Origin: Candidatus Wildermuthbacteria bacterium RIFCSPHIGHO2_02_FULL_45_25 | GTDB lineage: Bacteria > Patescibacteriota > Minisyncoccia > Minisyncoccales > UBA10102 | Length of the DNA: 42,204 nt | Assembly: GCA_001823215.1 (NCBI GenBank) | Contig: MHTV01000001.1 | Span: forward strand, 1 to 42,204 | Direction of reading: 5' to 3' | In this document: positions 23,933-33,462 of the stretch, piece after piece | Numbering within the stretch: the first letter of the stretch is position 1 | Layout of the letters: each line of letters starts with the position of its first letter | Translations under genes and position numbers: made by a program | The notes under the pieces: model-generated | The model's database searches: none | What the model was told of the DNA's origin: nothing | Seen by the model: the letters and a program-made list of their open reading frames with translations, nothing else

Positions 23933-24121
23933 CTATTTACTGATCATGCGCATCGCAGTTAAAATCTGTGCGATGTTTTTTCTCCCAGTTCGCAATTCTT
24001 TCACGCTCGCATTCTTCCCGGCAGCAACGTCAAACCGAAACTGCTGCATTTTACCTTTTTGCTCTGCAAGCATTTTCTCTAAATCTTCTCGCGATTTCTT
24101 TTGTAAATCTGTCATTTTCAT
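23933..24121 (-). CDS. rpmC: 50S ribosomal protein L29
   Basis: The 62-aa two-helix protein has [20 protein letters not shown] and the C-terminal [16 protein letters not shown]29 lies at the peptide exit. The ATG at 24121 avoids overlap with rplP. Confidence 0.94.
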   Translation of the reverse strand: MKMTDLQKKSREDLEKMLAEQKGKMQQFRFDVAAGKNASVKELRTGRKNIAQILTAMRMISK

Positions 24122-24128
24122 ATCACAT

Positions 24129-24536
24129 TTATTCCGATTTGACAAATTTGGTCTTTATCGGCAATTTTGCCGCGGCTTTGCGCAACGCATCTCTTGCCTG
24201 ATCTTCCTTAATTCCTTCCAATTCAAATAAAATTCTTCCTGGTTTTAATGAAACCACATAATGATCTACCGCTCCCTTTCCGCCGCCCATAGGAGTTTCA
24301 GCTCCCTTCTTGGTAACAGGTTTGTCCGGGAATACCCGAATCCAAAGCCGTCCTCCTTTGCGAAGATATCTAATAATCGCTCTTCTCGCAGCTTCAATCT
24401 GACGGGCGCTCACCCATTTTGTCCCTTCGCATTTGAGGCCATAGGTTCCAAAAGAAAGTTCCGTTCCTCTTGTTTCCAAACCCTTTGCATGGCCCTTCAT
24501 CTGTTTTCGATATTTTACTTTTTTGGGAGTCAACAT
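24129..24536 (-). CDS. rplP: 50S ribosomal protein L16
   Basis: The 135-aa protein begins MLTPKKVKYRKQMKG and has the L16 segments RQIEAARRAI, RVFPDKPVTKKGAETPMGGG and KGAVDHYV. It contacts A- and P-site tRNA. Standard position after rpsC. Confidence 0.97.
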   Translation of the reverse strand: MLTPKKVKYRKQMKGHAKGLETRGTELSFGTYGLKCEGTKWVSARQIEAARRAIIRYLRKGGRLWIRVFPDKPVTKKGAETPMGGGKGAVDHYVVSLKPGRILFELEGIKEDQARDALRKAAAKLPIKTKFVKSE

Positions 24537-24541
24537 AGCTT

Positions 24542-25201
24542 TTATTCAAATTTTTCTCCGCGATAAATCCATACTTTTACTCCAATAACTCCGTATGTCG
24601 TATGCGCTTCCTCCACCGCGTAGTCAATATCCGCGCGAATAGTTTGCAATGGCAGTCGTCCTACGCGCAATTTTTCTCTTCGTGCGATTTCAGCTCCATC
24701 CAAACGTCCCGATATCTCAATCTTTGCTCCTTGAATACCTTTATTCAGCATGATTTTTCCTATTCCCTGTTTGAGCACTCTTCGAAAGGGCATACGCCGC
24801 TCAATCTGCTGCACAACCCATTGCGCTGAAAGCGTCGCTGATTCCCACGGATTTTTAATTTCTCGAATTTCCATTTTCAGTTGCGTTTTTTTCTTGGACA
24901 CGCTCCCTGCGGGCCCAAAAAGCTTTCGCTCTAATCCCTTGCGTAATTCTTCAATACCGGCTCCCCCGCGGCCGATAATCAATCCCGGTCGCGCGCTTGA
25001 AATAATCACGTTTACTCTTCCGGAAGATCGTTCAATTTCAACTTTCTCTACCCCCATATCTTTTAGCTTCTTCCCTATAAACTGACGAATCAAAAAGTCT
25101 TCCCGCAAAAGGAATGCGTAGTTTTTCTTCGAAAACCAGCGCGATCGCCAGTCTTCCATCTTATGCAATCTGAATGATAATGGGTGAACTTTATGAGACA
25201 T
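24542..25201 (-). CDS. rpsC: 30S ribosomal protein S3
   Basis: The 219-aa protein has a KH domain (VNVIISSARPGLIIGRGGAGIE) and the C-terminal S3 domain (GAKIEISGRLDGAEIARREKLRVGRLPLQT in parts). It helps form the mRNA entry channel. Standard order and length. Confidence 0.97.
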   Translation of the reverse strand: MSHKVHPLSFRLHKMEDWRSRWFSKKNYAFLLREDFLIRQFIGKKLKDMGVEKVEIERSSGRVNVIISSARPGLIIGRGGAGIEELRKGLERKLFGPAGSVSKKKTQLKMEIREIKNPWESATLSAQWVVQQIERRMPFRRVLKQGIGKIMLNKGIQGAKIEISGRLDGAEIARREKLRVGRLPLQTIRADIDYAVEEAHTTYGVIGVKVWIYRGEKFE

Positions 25202-25217
25202 ACGAGGATATTAATCT

Positions 25218-25763
25218 TTATCCTGTTTTTCTTCTAAAAATTTTCTTCGCGACTTGCTTTGATTTTTCTGCTTGTTCCCGATATCCATGATTCATGACAT
25301 TTTTCGCTCCGGAGCCGCGAATCTTTTTCACCTTCTTGGCGGTTGATTCCTGCCCTTCCGCCCCGGCATTTGCAATTGTGCTTGCTTCCTCCGTTTTCTT
25401 TCTTTGCTCTTTGTCTGCCCCAGACGGCAGAGTTATTTCCGCCAGAACAACAGAGATATGAGAAGTTTTTTTCTGAATGGGAAACGCTTTTCCGCGCGCT
25501 CGCGGACGGATACGCTTGAGTTTCGGCCCTTCATTCACGATAATTTTGGAAATATACAATTGAGTTTCCTCTACGCCAAAATTATGTTGAGCGGAAGCCA
25601 CGGCTGATTCGATAAGCTTCAAAAGCGATTCCGTGCTTTTATTCGGAGTAAATTTCAAAATCATCCGCGCGCGAGCGAGTTTTTTCCCTCGAATCAAATT
25701 GGCGACAAGACGCATTTTTCGAGGAGCTATTCTGATATATCGCAAATGGGCTGTTGATTCCAT
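25218..25763 (-). CDS. rplV: 50S ribosomal protein L22 with long C-terminal extension
   Basis: The first ~115 residues are a normal L22 (YIRIAPRKMRLVANLIRGK, the exit-tunnel hairpin RIRPRARGKAFPIQKKTSH). A Lys/Glu/Ala-rich extension of ~65 residues follows (KEQRKKTEEAS...REQAEKSKQVAKKI), making it 181 aa against the usual ~110. The extension is low-complexity and likely lies on the ribosome surface. Confidence 0.95.
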   Translation of the reverse strand: MESTAHLRYIRIAPRKMRLVANLIRGKKLARARMILKFTPNKSTESLLKLIESAVASAQHNFGVEETQLYISKIIVNEGPKLKRIRPRARGKAFPIQKKTSHISVVLAEITLPSGADKEQRKKTEEASTIANAGAEGQESTAKKVKKIRGSGAKNVMNHGYREQAEKSKQVAKKIFRRKTG

Positions 25764-25782
25764 ACCGTTTCAAAAATCTGAT

Positions 25783-26112
25783 TTATTTTTTGGCTGATTT
25801 TGCCGGCGCCGCAGCTACGGGCGCGGCAGGTTTTCCCTTTTCAATTTCTTTCTGCATTTTTCCTCCATGCCGGACAAACTTTGTCGTAGGAGAAAATTCT
25901 CCCAGTCGGTGCCCTACCATCTCCTCTACTACAAGCACAGAGATAAATAGCTTCCCGTTATGCACGCCAAAAGTAAATCCGATCATTTCAGGAGTAATTG
26001 TCGCAGCCCGAGACCATGTCTTGATGATTGTGCGATCTCCGGCTTTCATACCAGAGAGCTTTTTCATCAATCTCTCGTCAATATAGGGACCTTTTTTCAG
26101 ACTTCTTGCCAT
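25783..26112 (-). CDS. rpsS: 30S ribosomal protein S19
   Basis: The 109-aa protein begins [15 protein letters not shown] and contains [14 protein letters not shown] and [14 protein letters not shown], the S19 core that contacts S13 in the head. It ends in an Ala/Pro/Lys-rich tail. The ATG at 26112 fits the family start. Confidence 0.97.
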   Translation of the reverse strand: MARSLKKGPYIDERLMKKLSGMKAGDRTIIKTWSRAATITPEMIGFTFGVHNGKLFISVLVVEEMVGHRLGEFSPTTKFVRHGGKMQKEIEKGKPAAPVAAAPAKSAKK

Positions 26113-26124
26113 AGATATCAAAAT

Positions 26125-26910
26125 TTATTTCTTCTTTTTCTTTTTTCTTCGCTGAATAATGAATTTATCGGTAAATTTCCTCCTTCTTGTTTTTACTCCG
26201 CGCGCGGGCTTTCCCCATGGAGTTTTCGGCGCCTTCATTCCAATGGGAGCACGCCCCTCTCCTCCTCCATGCGGATGGTCCACCGGATTCATTGCTTTCC
26301 CGCGAACATTCGGTCTTTTTCCCTTTAATCGCGCGCTTCCCGCATTTTTCACTCGCTCATACATAAATTCAGGTCGAGATACCATTCCGATAGAAGCGTA
26401 GCATTCGCTCAACACTTTGCGTATTTCAGAAGACGGCAATGTAACCAATGTGTATTTTCCTTCATGCGCCTCTATTTTCGCCCATGTCCCCGCCCCCCGG
26501 ATCATTTTGCCGCCCGCATTCGGATTAATTTCCACATTATGAACAAGTTCTCCTGTTGGGATATTTTTCAATTTCATCCGGTTCCCTTTCTTCGCGTCTG
26601 CTTTCTCGTCGCACCGGATAACATCTCCAACTTTCACGTCATGGGGAGCCAATACGTAAGCCATTTCTCCTCCTTCATATTCCACCAGCAGAATCCACGC
26701 ATTACGGTTTGGATCGTACTCAATCGCGGTAACTGTACCGTTCTTTCCAAGATATTTTTGGCCGAACTCAACCAGTCGGTACTTTTTTCTGGTTCCTCCT
26801 CCTCGTTGCCATGCAGTAATTCGTCCTTGATTATTCCGGCCTGCGGTTGTTGGAATCCGCACCATCAAATTCTTTTCAGGACGTTTTTTTGTAAGAATTC
26901 CCCGTTTCAT
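26125..26910 (-). CDS. rplB: 50S ribosomal protein L2 with shortened N-terminus
   Basis: The 261-aa protein has the L2 core (GRNNQGRITAWQRGGG) and the peptidyl-transferase-near segment VDHPHGGGEGRAPIG with the conserved His. It lacks the first ~20-25 residues of most L2 proteins (the KPTTPGRR segment), starting directly before the KPEK motif. The start is firm: ATG overlaps the rplW stop as TAATG and no upstream in-frame start exists without re-entering rplW. Confidence 0.96.
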   Translation of the reverse strand: MKRGILTKKRPEKNLMVRIPTTAGRNNQGRITAWQRGGGTRKKYRLVEFGQKYLGKNGTVTAIEYDPNRNAWILLVEYEGGEMAYVLAPHDVKVGDVIRCDEKADAKKGNRMKLKNIPTGELVHNVEINPNAGGKMIRGAGTWAKIEAHEGKYTLVTLPSSEIRKVLSECYASIGMVSRPEFMYERVKNAGSARLKGKRPNVRGKAMNPVDHPHGGGEGRAPIGMKAPKTPWGKPARGVKTRRRKFTDKFIIQRRKKKKKK

Positions 26911-27344
26911 TATGTTGGCAATATATCAATCTTTTGTCCTTCTGGCAATTGAACAATCGCTTTCTTATATCCCTTCTTGATTCCTGCGCGTCTTCCAACC
27001 CGAATTTTCTTGGCTGGGATATTCACAATATTCACATGAACAGGACTCACTCCATACGTTGCCCTCACTGCTTCTTTGATATTTCCCTTGGTCGCGGCCG
27101 CAGAAACAACAAAAACATACCTATTTCTTTCCGCAAGCATACTTGCTTTTTCAGTTACATGGGGTTTGCGCAGGATACCCGACACACCAAAAGGAACACT
27201 CTTATGCTCTTTGCTTTCCTTTTTACCGGTATCAGAAGCAGTCCGCGTTTTTATTTTTTTCGCAGTCTTTCTTGGAGTTTTCTTCTCCTCTTTCTCAAGC
27301 TTCTCTTGCCCTTTTGTTTCTTTGTTGAAAATCTTCAGCGCCAT
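26910..27344 (-). CDS. rplW: 50S ribosomal protein L23 with Lys-rich N-terminal extension
   Basis: The C-terminal ~90 residues are L23 (ILRKPHVTEKASML, YVFVVSAAATKGNIKEAV, IPAKKIRVGRRAG). The N-terminal ~52 residues are Lys/Thr/Glu-rich without family similarity. L23 sits at the tunnel exit and docks trigger factor and SRP. Its stop overlaps the rplB start. Confidence 0.95.
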   Translation of the reverse strand: MALKIFNKETKGQEKLEKEEKKTPRKTAKKIKTRTASDTGKKESKEHKSVPFGVSGILRKPHVTEKASMLAERNRYVFVVSAAATKGNIKEAVRATYGVSPVHVNIVNIPAKKIRVGRRAGIKKGYKKAIVQLPEGQKIDILPT

Positions 27345-27356
27345 GCAAATTCGATA

Positions 27357-27998
27357 TTATTTAGATTTCCGTCCGGTAAATTTCTCCTCCAAAACTTTTA
27401 CGGCCTCGCGCGGCATAAGGATATAATGCGCATTCAATAAATCCAGCGCACTCAAATCGGCCGCCTGCATTGTTCGGGCATTTTCAATATTTCTTCCTGC
27501 AAGAATCAAGTTTCTGTTCATATCCGCAAGCGCGATCAGCATACTCTTTTTTTCTATGGGAAGTTTTGCTAACATGCGGGAAAATTCCTTTGTCTTTGGT
27601 TTTTCCATCTTGAGTTCTTCGATTACAATCACAGAATTTTTCCGAGCTTTTTCTGAAAGCACCATTAGCAAAGCTTTCCTGCGCATGAGCGTACTGATTT
27701 TCTTCTTAAAATTCTTTTCCTTTGTAGGACCGGTCGAAATTCCTCCACCAATCCAAATGGGAGAACGGATTGATCCATGCCGCGCGTTTCCTGTATGTTT
27801 CTGCGCCCACGGCTTTTTACCTCCGCCGGATACTTCCCCTCTCCCCTTTGTATTTGCGGATACCTGTCTGCGATTCGACATCTGCATCACTGCAACTTGA
27901 TGCACCAAATCCGAATTTAATTTCACATCAAAAACAGAAGCTGGCAAATCCATCTTTCCCACCTCTTTTCCTTCTTGATTGTACACAGTAGCTTGCAT
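27357..27998 (-). CDS. rplD: 50S ribosomal protein L4
   Basis: The 213-aa protein has the L4 tunnel-loop region (RQVSANTKGRGEVSGGGKKPWAQKHTGNARHGS, read in parts) and the C-terminal domain (NARTMQAADLSALDLLNAHYILM). L4 can regulate the S10 operon in some bacteria. It lies between rplC and rplW. Confidence 0.97.
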   Translation of the reverse strand: MQATVYNQEGKEVGKMDLPASVFDVKLNSDLVHQVAVMQMSNRRQVSANTKGRGEVSGGGKKPWAQKHTGNARHGSIRSPIWIGGGISTGPTKEKNFKKKISTLMRRKALLMVLSEKARKNSVIVIEELKMEKPKTKEFSRMLAKLPIEKKSMLIALADMNRNLILAGRNIENARTMQAADLSALDLLNAHYILMPREAVKVLEEKFTGRKSK

Positions 27999-28018
27999 AA
28001 ATCGTAATATCCAATGGT

Positions 28019-28609
28019 TTATCCGCGGATTTCCAACAGCGTCCCCTTACGCCCCGGGACTGCTCCCCGAATGGCAAGGATATGATTTTCTTGGTCAATT
28101 TTTGCAATTTGCAAATTCTTCACACTAATACGATCGGTGCCCATACGACCTGGCATTCTTCGTCCCTTAATCACGTGCTGGGGAAATCTGCTTCCCGTTG
28201 AACCGATTGTCCGTTCTTCATGCTTTACCCCATGGGTCGCATTTCTGCCGGAAAATCCGTGGCGCTTCACACCTCCCTGAAATCCTTTCCCTTTCGAAAT
28301 CCCAGAAACTTTTACTGTATCTCCTTCCGAGAAAATCGTAACATCCACCATATTGCCTAATGCAAGATCTTCTGCGCCCTCCCGAAATTCTTTGATATGG
28401 CGCATTTCTTTTCCTTTCTGGCTTTTTCCGATCAGATGTTTCTTTGTAATTTCTTCAAACCCAAGCTGAACAGCCGAATATCCGTCTTTTTCTTTTGTCT
28501 TGATCTGTAGCACTTTGCAAGGGCCAGCTTGCACCAAAGTTACTGGCACCACGCTCCCCTCTCGGTAAATTTGCGTCATTCCTATTTTTTTCCCTAGAAT
28601 TGCTTTCAT
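28019..28609 (-). CDS. rplC: 50S ribosomal protein L3
   Basis: The 196-aa protein begins with GKKIGMTQIY and has the L3 signature KGFQGGVKRHGFSG and GSTGSRFPQHVIKGRRMPGR near the peptidyl-transferase centre. It is the first gene of the S10-type run after rpsJ, and it is preceded by a promoter and an attenuator-like leader rather than directly by rpsJ. Confidence 0.97.
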   Translation of the reverse strand: MKAILGKKIGMTQIYREGSVVPVTLVQAGPCKVLQIKTKEKDGYSAVQLGFEEITKKHLIGKSQKGKEMRHIKEFREGAEDLALGNMVDVTIFSEGDTVKVSGISKGKGFQGGVKRHGFSGRNATHGVKHEERTIGSTGSRFPQHVIKGRRMPGRMGTDRISVKNLQIAKIDQENHILAIRGAVPGRKGTLLEIRG

Positions 28610-28639
28610 GAATCAATAAATCTTCACAGTTTTCTATAC

Positions 28640-28767
28640 AAAAACCCCTGCTAACCCAGGGGCATCCAAATCCTCGTTTTCAGGTTAGTCTATACCTTAC
28701 ATTGTCGAAGCAGACAATGACTTTTTCGCATCGCAAAAGATATAATACTCTTATTCTCAATTGTCAA
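28640..28767 (-). promoter_or_regulatory. rplC leader: promoter, mini-ORF and terminator/antiterminator
   Basis: TTGACA (28767-28762), 17-bp spacer and TATATC (28744-28739) start a ~130-nt leader after rpsJ. It contains a hairpin CATTGTC/GACAATG, then a segment CTAACC (28688-28683) that can pair with GGTTAG in the loop of a terminator hairpin CCCCTG/CAGGGG (28662-28645) followed by TTTTT. A four-codon frame Met-Pro-Leu-Gly-stop (28665-28651), with GAGG 6 nt ahead of its ATG, overlaps the terminator stem. The parts fit transcription attenuation of the ribosomal-protein operon. Confidence 0.6.
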
Positions 28768-28785
28768 AATAAACAGCTAACATTC

Positions 28786-29148
28786 CTACATCTTCATTTC
28801 AATATCCACTCCCGCCGGCAGATTCAAGCTTGTTAATGCTTCGATGCTTTTAGGAGTCGGATTCACGATATCAATCAAGCGTTTATGCGTACGCATCTCA
28901 AACTGCTCTCTGGCATCCTTATGCACAAAGGATGATCTATTCACCGTATATTTTCGGATTTCAGTCGGAAGCGGCACAGGCCCGATCACTTCTCCTCCCT
29001 GCCGGATTACGGTATCAATAATTTGACGACAGCTTGTGTCAATCACCTTATGATCATACGCGCTAATTTTAATACGCAACCTTGCCTGCGTATTTGCGGC
29101 TTTCGATGCTCCTGTTGTTGTGCTTGCGGTTTTAGCTGGCATATACAT
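28786..29148 (-). CDS. rpsJ: 30S ribosomal protein S10
   Basis: The protein (120 aa from this start) has the S10 core [34 protein letters not shown] and [18 protein letters not shown]. The N-terminal ~20 residues (Ala/Thr-rich) extend beyond the usual start. Several starts are close together (TTG 29154, ATG 29148, ATG 29142). It follows tuf, as in many bacteria where the str and S10 operons join. Confidence 0.95.
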   Translation of the reverse strand: MYMPAKTASTTTGASKAANTQARLRIKISAYDHKVIDTSCRQIIDTVIRQGGEVIGPVPLPTEIRKYTVNRSSFVHKDAREQFEMRTHKRLIDIVNPTPKSIEALTSLNLPAGVDIEMKM

Positions 29149-29155
29149 CCACAAT

Positions 29156-29189
29156 GAAGAGCGAAAGGCGGTGAAGCCCGTCGCTCTTC
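29156..29189 (-). terminator. Hairpin between tuf and rpsJ
   Basis: GAAGAGCGA and its complement (29181-29189 and 29156-29164) form a 9-bp stem with a 16-nt loop that can pair further (GGGC/GCC). There is no T run, so it is more likely an mRNA stability or processing hairpin than a terminator. Confidence 0.4.
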
Positions 29190-29196
29190 AAAATTT

Positions 29197-30390
29197 CTAA
29201 GCAATTATCTTGGTGACAACTCCTGCTCCAACTGTTTTTCCACCTTCACGGATGGCAAATCTCTGCTGATCCTCCATGGCAATCGGAACCAAAAGTTTTA
29301 CTTTCAAATTCACGGTATCTCCTGGCATTACCATTTCTGCGCCTTCCGGCAATTCAACCTCACCGGTTACATCAGTGGTTCGGAAATAGAATTGGGGTTT
29401 ATATCCCTTAAAGAAAGGCGTATGACGTCCTCCTTCTTCTTTAGACAAGATATACACTTCAGTTTCAAAGTCGGTATGTGGCGTTACCGATCCCGGTTTT
29501 ACCAAAACCTGTCCACGTTCCACATCTTCTTTTTTCAATCCGCGAAGCAAAATTCCAACGTTGTCGCCGGCACGGCCTTCATCGAGAAATTTTTTGAACA
29601 TTTCCACGCTTACCGCAACTGTCTTAGCAGTTGGCTTAATTCCCACCATTTCCACTTCATCGTTCGGCTTGATTACGCCGCGTTCAATACGTCCGGTTGC
29701 TACGGTACCGCGTCCTTCGATGGAGAACACGTCTTCGATTGCCATCAAGAACGGCTTATCGGTCTCGCGAACGGGTTCTGCAATATTGGTATCCACCGCG
29801 TTCATTAAATCAAGAATTGGCTTTACAGCTTCGTCGTCAACAGATTTCGCTTCTAATGCCTTCAACGCAGAACCTCGAATAACCGGTACGGTATCTCCAG
29901 CATAGTTATATTTGGTGAGAAGTTCCCGAACTTCGGATTCTACCAAATCAATAATTTCAGGATCGTCCACCATATCGCATTTGTTCAAGAAAACAACGAT
30001 ATATGGAAGGCCCACCTGACGCGCTAAAAGAATATGCTCTCTCGTTTGAGGCATGGGCCCGTCTGGAGCAGATACCACAAGAATGGCGCCATCCATTTGA
30101 GCAGCTCCCGTAATCATGTTTTTGATGTAGTCGGCATGCCCGGGAGCATCAATATGCGCGTAGTGCCGTTTCTCTGTTTCGTATTCCAAGTGAGAAAGAG
30201 AAATAGTGATTCCTCTCTGCTTCTCTTCTGGAGCAGAGTCAATCTGATCCACGCTTTTTTCGCTTACCTTCATTCCCTTCAATTTCAACACATGAAGAAT
30301 AGCCGCGGAAAGAGTGGTTTTCCCGTGGTCTACATGACCAATTGTTCCGACGTTGACATGAGGCTTGGAGCGCTCAAATTTTTCTGCCAT
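29197..30390 (-). CDS. tuf: Elongation factor Tu
   Basis: The 397-aa GTPase shows [10 protein letters not shown] (G1), DAPGHADY (G3), NKCDMVD (G4) and GSALKAL (G5), followed by the two beta-barrel domains. It brings aminoacyl-tRNA to the ribosome. It has its own promoter in the gap downstream of a small gene and fusA, and is followed by rpsJ. Confidence 0.99.
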   Translation of the reverse strand: MAEKFERSKPHVNVGTIGHVDHGKTTLSAAILHVLKLKGMKVSEKSVDQIDSAPEEKQRGITISLSHLEYETEKRHYAHIDAPGHADYIKNMITGAAQMDGAILVVSAPDGPMPQTREHILLARQVGLPYIVVFLNKCDMVDDPEIIDLVESEVRELLTKYNYAGDTVPVIRGSALKALEAKSVDDEAVKPILDLMNAVDTNIAEPVRETDKPFLMAIEDVFSIEGRGTVATGRIERGVIKPNDEVEMVGIKPTAKTVAVSVEMFKKFLDEGRAGDNVGILLRGLKKEDVERGQVLVKPGSVTPHTDFETEVYILSKEEGGRHTPFFKGYKPQFYFRTTDVTGEVELPEGAEMVMPGDTVNLKVKLLVPIAMEDQQRFAIREGGKTVGAGVVTKIIA

Positions 30391-30466
30391 AGTGTTCGTC
30401 TTATGATTTATAATTTGTTACACAATAAATTATGGGAAAAATAAACTCTCAAATTCACACAAATGT

Positions 30467-30494
30467 ATTATACGCTTCGCTGAAAAAAAGTCAA
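30467..30494 (-). promoter_or_regulatory. tuf promoter
   Basis: TTGACT (30494-30489), 16-bp spacer and TATAAT (30472-30467) give a predicted start ~70 nt before the tuf ATG. The gap is otherwise featureless. Confidence 0.7.
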
Positions 30495-30498
30495 CTTT

Positions 30499-30762
30499 CT
30501 ACACCGGCAAGTCGTCAATCGTCAGATCTTCTTCCCTCCCTCCACGCTGGCGTTCTGGCAAAGCCCCAACGGGACGATCTCCCACAGACCGGTTATATAG
30601 AGGAGAAGACTCTTCCTTACGCGGCATACGCGCTTCCTGTTTGATCGGAGTCTTCTGATACTCATCAAAAGACATTACAATCAAAGTCGGTTTTTCCTGT
30701 TCTACAATCACAATCTTTCCGCCCTCCCTATCTAAAATTTCTTTGAGTTCGCGAATATTCAT
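30499..30762 (-). CDS. Small conserved-looking protein between fusA and tuf (Phd-like N-terminus)
   Basis: The 87-aa product starts MNIRELKEILDREGGKIVIVEQEKPTLIVM in parts and has FDEYQ, a layout like the N-terminal strand-helix unit of Phd/YefM antitoxins (a short helix, then a strand pair ending before an acidic helix). The second half is low-complexity and charged (RMPRKEESS, ALPERQRGGREE) and is probably disordered. No toxin is next to it. An AGGAAAG ribosome-binding site precedes the ATG, and it lies 17 bp after fusA, so it belongs to the str transcript. Function not recognised. Confidence 0.75.
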   Translation of the reverse strand: MNIRELKEILDREGGKIVIVEQEKPTLIVMSFDEYQKTPIKQEARMPRKEESSPLYNRSVGDRPVGALPERQRGGREEDLTIDDLPV

Positions 30763-30779
30763 ATTCAATCTTTCCTTTA

Positions 30780-32885
30780 CTATTTTGTTCTTCCCGCGAC
30801 AATCTCTTGCGTGATATTCGCAGGCACCGGATCGTATCTGTCGAATTCCATCGTAAATGTTCCTCGGCCCTCTGTCAATGAACGCAAATTCGTTGCATAC
30901 CCAAACATTTGGGCAAGAGGCACTTTTACATGAATGACTTTCATTTGAATGCGGTCTTCAGTTTCTTCAATCCGTCCGCGGCGGGAAGACAAATCGCCAA
31001 TAACGTCTCCCAAGAAATCCGGAGGGATAACAACTTCCATTTTCATAATGGGTTCGAGCAAAACGATTCCTGATTTTCGCGCACCTTCCTGCAAGGCAGA
31101 AGAAGCCGCAATTTTAAACGCCATTTCAGACGAGTCCACCTCGTGATAAGAACCATCGAATAACGTTACCTCCACATCAACCATGGGATACCCGGCTAAC
31201 ACTCCTTTGGCCATTGCTTCTTTGGTTCCCTTTTCCACGGCGGGAATATATTCTCTCGGAATCGCTCCTCCTTTCACTTCATCTACAAATTTGAAGCCGG
31301 ATCCGCGCTCCAATGGCTTCAAGCGAAGCAACACATGTCCATATTGTCCGCGTCCTCCGGACTGGCGAACATACTTGGATTCCGCCTGGCCATCTTTTGT
31401 AATAGTTTCTTTGTACGCCACTTGCGGCTGACCCACGTTTGCTTCCACGCCAAATTCGCGTTTCATGCGATCCACAATAATATCCAAGTGCAATTCTCCC
31501 ATTCCCGAGATAAGCGTTTCCCCTGTTTCAAAATCACTCGTTACTTTAAATGTGGGATCTTCATCGCAAAGACGCTTGAGGGAAAGGCCCATTTTTTCCT
31601 GGTCTGCTTTGGTTTTAGGTTCAATTCGAATAGAGATAACCGGCTCCGGGAAGGTAATTTGTTCCAAAAGAATCGGATTATTTTCCGCGCATAAGGTATG
31701 CCCGGTGCTTGTTCCTTTCAAGCCGACGGTAGCAGCAATATCCCCTGCGAATAACTCATCCACCTCTTCGCGTTCAGCTGCGTGCATACGCAAGATACGG
31801 CTGATTCGCTCTTTTTCTCCGTTTGTCGCATTCAACACATAAGAACCCTTCTGCAACATCCCTGAATACACGCGAAAATAGGTCAGCGTTCCCACATACG
31901 GGTCAGACGCCACCTTAAACGCAAGCGCGGAAAAAGGATCGCCATCAGATGGCTTGCGAGTCATTACTTCTCCGGTTTTCAGATTTGTCCCCTGAATTGC
32001 TTCCACGTCCACCGGGCTTGGCAAGAAATCCACCACACCATCAAGCATCAATTGAACCCCTTTATTCTTTAACGATGAGCCGCAAAATACCGGCACCAAA
32101 GACCCTTCCAATGAGGCCTTTCGAAGAACTTTTTTATATTCTTCGTTGCTTACGGTCTTTCCTTCCAAATACGCAGTCATGAGTGTTTCATCTTCCGCGG
32201 CGATTTTCTCAATAAGTTTCTCCCGCCATTCTTTTGCCTTTTGTTGAAACTCCGCAGGAATGTCTTCCCTCACGATTGTCTGTCCAAAGTCGCCATCGAA
32301 ACGCACCGCCTTCATATCCAATAAATCAATCACGCCTCTCATCTGCTCTTCCTCGCCGAGAGGAATTTGCAATGCAACGGCATTCGGTGTAAGTTTCTGC
32401 CAGATAGAACCTAAACTTTTTTCAAAGGATGCTCCCAAACGATCAAGCTTATTGATAAAACAAATGCGAGGCACTTTGAATTTATCAGCTTGCCGCCACA
32501 CTGTTTCAGATTGCGGTTCAACTCCGGCAACTCCGTCAAAAAGCACAATCGCGCCATCCAGCACGCGAAGAGAGCGCTGCACTTCTGCCGTAAAGTCAAT
32601 ATGGCCAGGGGTATCAATGAGGTTAAAACGATATTTGTTTTCTGGAGATACGGGAAGATATGTAGGATTCCAGAAACAAGTAGTCGCGGCCGCAGTAATG
32701 GTAATCCCCCTCTCCCGCTCTTGCACCATCCAGTCCATAATCGCGGCTCCCTCATGAACTTCTCCTATTTTATGAGAAATTCCGGTGTAAAATAAAATGC
32801 GCTCGCTTGTCGTGGTTTTGCCAGCGTCAATATGCGCGATAATTCCGATATTTCGGTATTTTTCGATAGGAAAAGCTCGAGCCAT
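30780..32885 (-). CDS. fusA: Elongation factor G
   Basis: The 701-aa translational GTPase has AHIDAGKTT at residues 17-25, [16 protein letters not shown] and the five-domain EF-G length. It drives translocation. The order rpsL-rpsG-fusA is that of the str operon; tuf is separated by one small gene and a promoter. Confidence 0.99.
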   Translation of the reverse strand: MARAFPIEKYRNIGIIAHIDAGKTTTSERILFYTGISHKIGEVHEGAAIMDWMVQERERGITITAAATTCFWNPTYLPVSPENKYRFNLIDTPGHIDFTAEVQRSLRVLDGAIVLFDGVAGVEPQSETVWRQADKFKVPRICFINKLDRLGASFEKSLGSIWQKLTPNAVALQIPLGEEEQMRGVIDLLDMKAVRFDGDFGQTIVREDIPAEFQQKAKEWREKLIEKIAAEDETLMTAYLEGKTVSNEEYKKVLRKASLEGSLVPVFCGSSLKNKGVQLMLDGVVDFLPSPVDVEAIQGTNLKTGEVMTRKPSDGDPFSALAFKVASDPYVGTLTYFRVYSGMLQKGSYVLNATNGEKERISRILRMHAAEREEVDELFAGDIAATVGLKGTSTGHTLCAENNPILLEQITFPEPVISIRIEPKTKADQEKMGLSLKRLCDEDPTFKVTSDFETGETLISGMGELHLDIIVDRMKREFGVEANVGQPQVAYKETITKDGQAESKYVRQSGGRGQYGHVLLRLKPLERGSGFKFVDEVKGGAIPREYIPAVEKGTKEAMAKGVLAGYPMVDVEVTLFDGSYHEVDSSEMAFKIAASSALQEGARKSGIVLLEPIMKMEVVIPPDFLGDVIGDLSSRRGRIEETEDRIQMKVIHVKVPLAQMFGYATNLRSLTEGRGTFTMEFDRYDPVPANITQEIVAGRTK

Positions 32886-32974
32886 AAAATAATAGTAATC
32901 TACTCACAACCGGCGAGACATTTCTCTTAGTTCTCTTTAGCTATTCACCCAACCGGATTCGTCTGTATGTGCTC

Positions 32975-33442
32975 TTACCATGCGAAATGAGCAAACGCGC
33001 GGTTCGCTTCTGCCATGCGATGAGTATCTTCTTTCTTTTTAACGGCAGAACCTTCATTTTTATACGCCGCAATTAATTCTTCCGCTAATTTCGCTTGCAT
33101 CGCGCGCCCCTTCTTCGCACGGGCGGCATTCAAAATCCAGCGAGAAGCCAAGCCGATTTTCCGATTTCCCTTTACCTCCACCGGTACTTGATATGTAGCT
33201 CCTCCCACACGCTTGGAACGGACTTCCAGCAAAGGAGCCGCATTTTCGATTGCTTTTTCAAAAACTTCCAAGGGATTTTGCTTTGTTTCTTTTTCGATAA
33301 TTGAAAAAGCGCCGTACACGATTTTTCTTGCTACGGATTTTTTCCCCTTGCGCATCACGTAATTCGTGAATTTCGAAACCAGCTCGCTATTATACAAAGC
33401 GTCTGGATCTACCGGATGCCGTGAAATTTTTCCTCGTGCCAT
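32975..33442 (-). CDS. rpsG: 30S ribosomal protein S7
   Basis: The 155-aa protein has the S7 signature [17 protein letters not shown], and [22 protein letters not shown]. It starts assembly of the 30S head. It lies between rpsL and fusA; the 89-bp gap to fusA shows no obvious signals. Confidence 0.98.
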   Translation of the reverse strand: MARGKISRHPVDPDALYNSELVSKFTNYVMRKGKKSVARKIVYGAFSIIEKETKQNPLEVFEKAIENAAPLLEVRSKRVGGATYQVPVEVKGNRKIGLASRWILNAARAKKGRAMQAKLAEELIAAYKNEGSAVKKKEDTHRMAEANRAFAHFAW

Positions 33443-33462
33443 AGTGAGCTTTCAATAATTCT

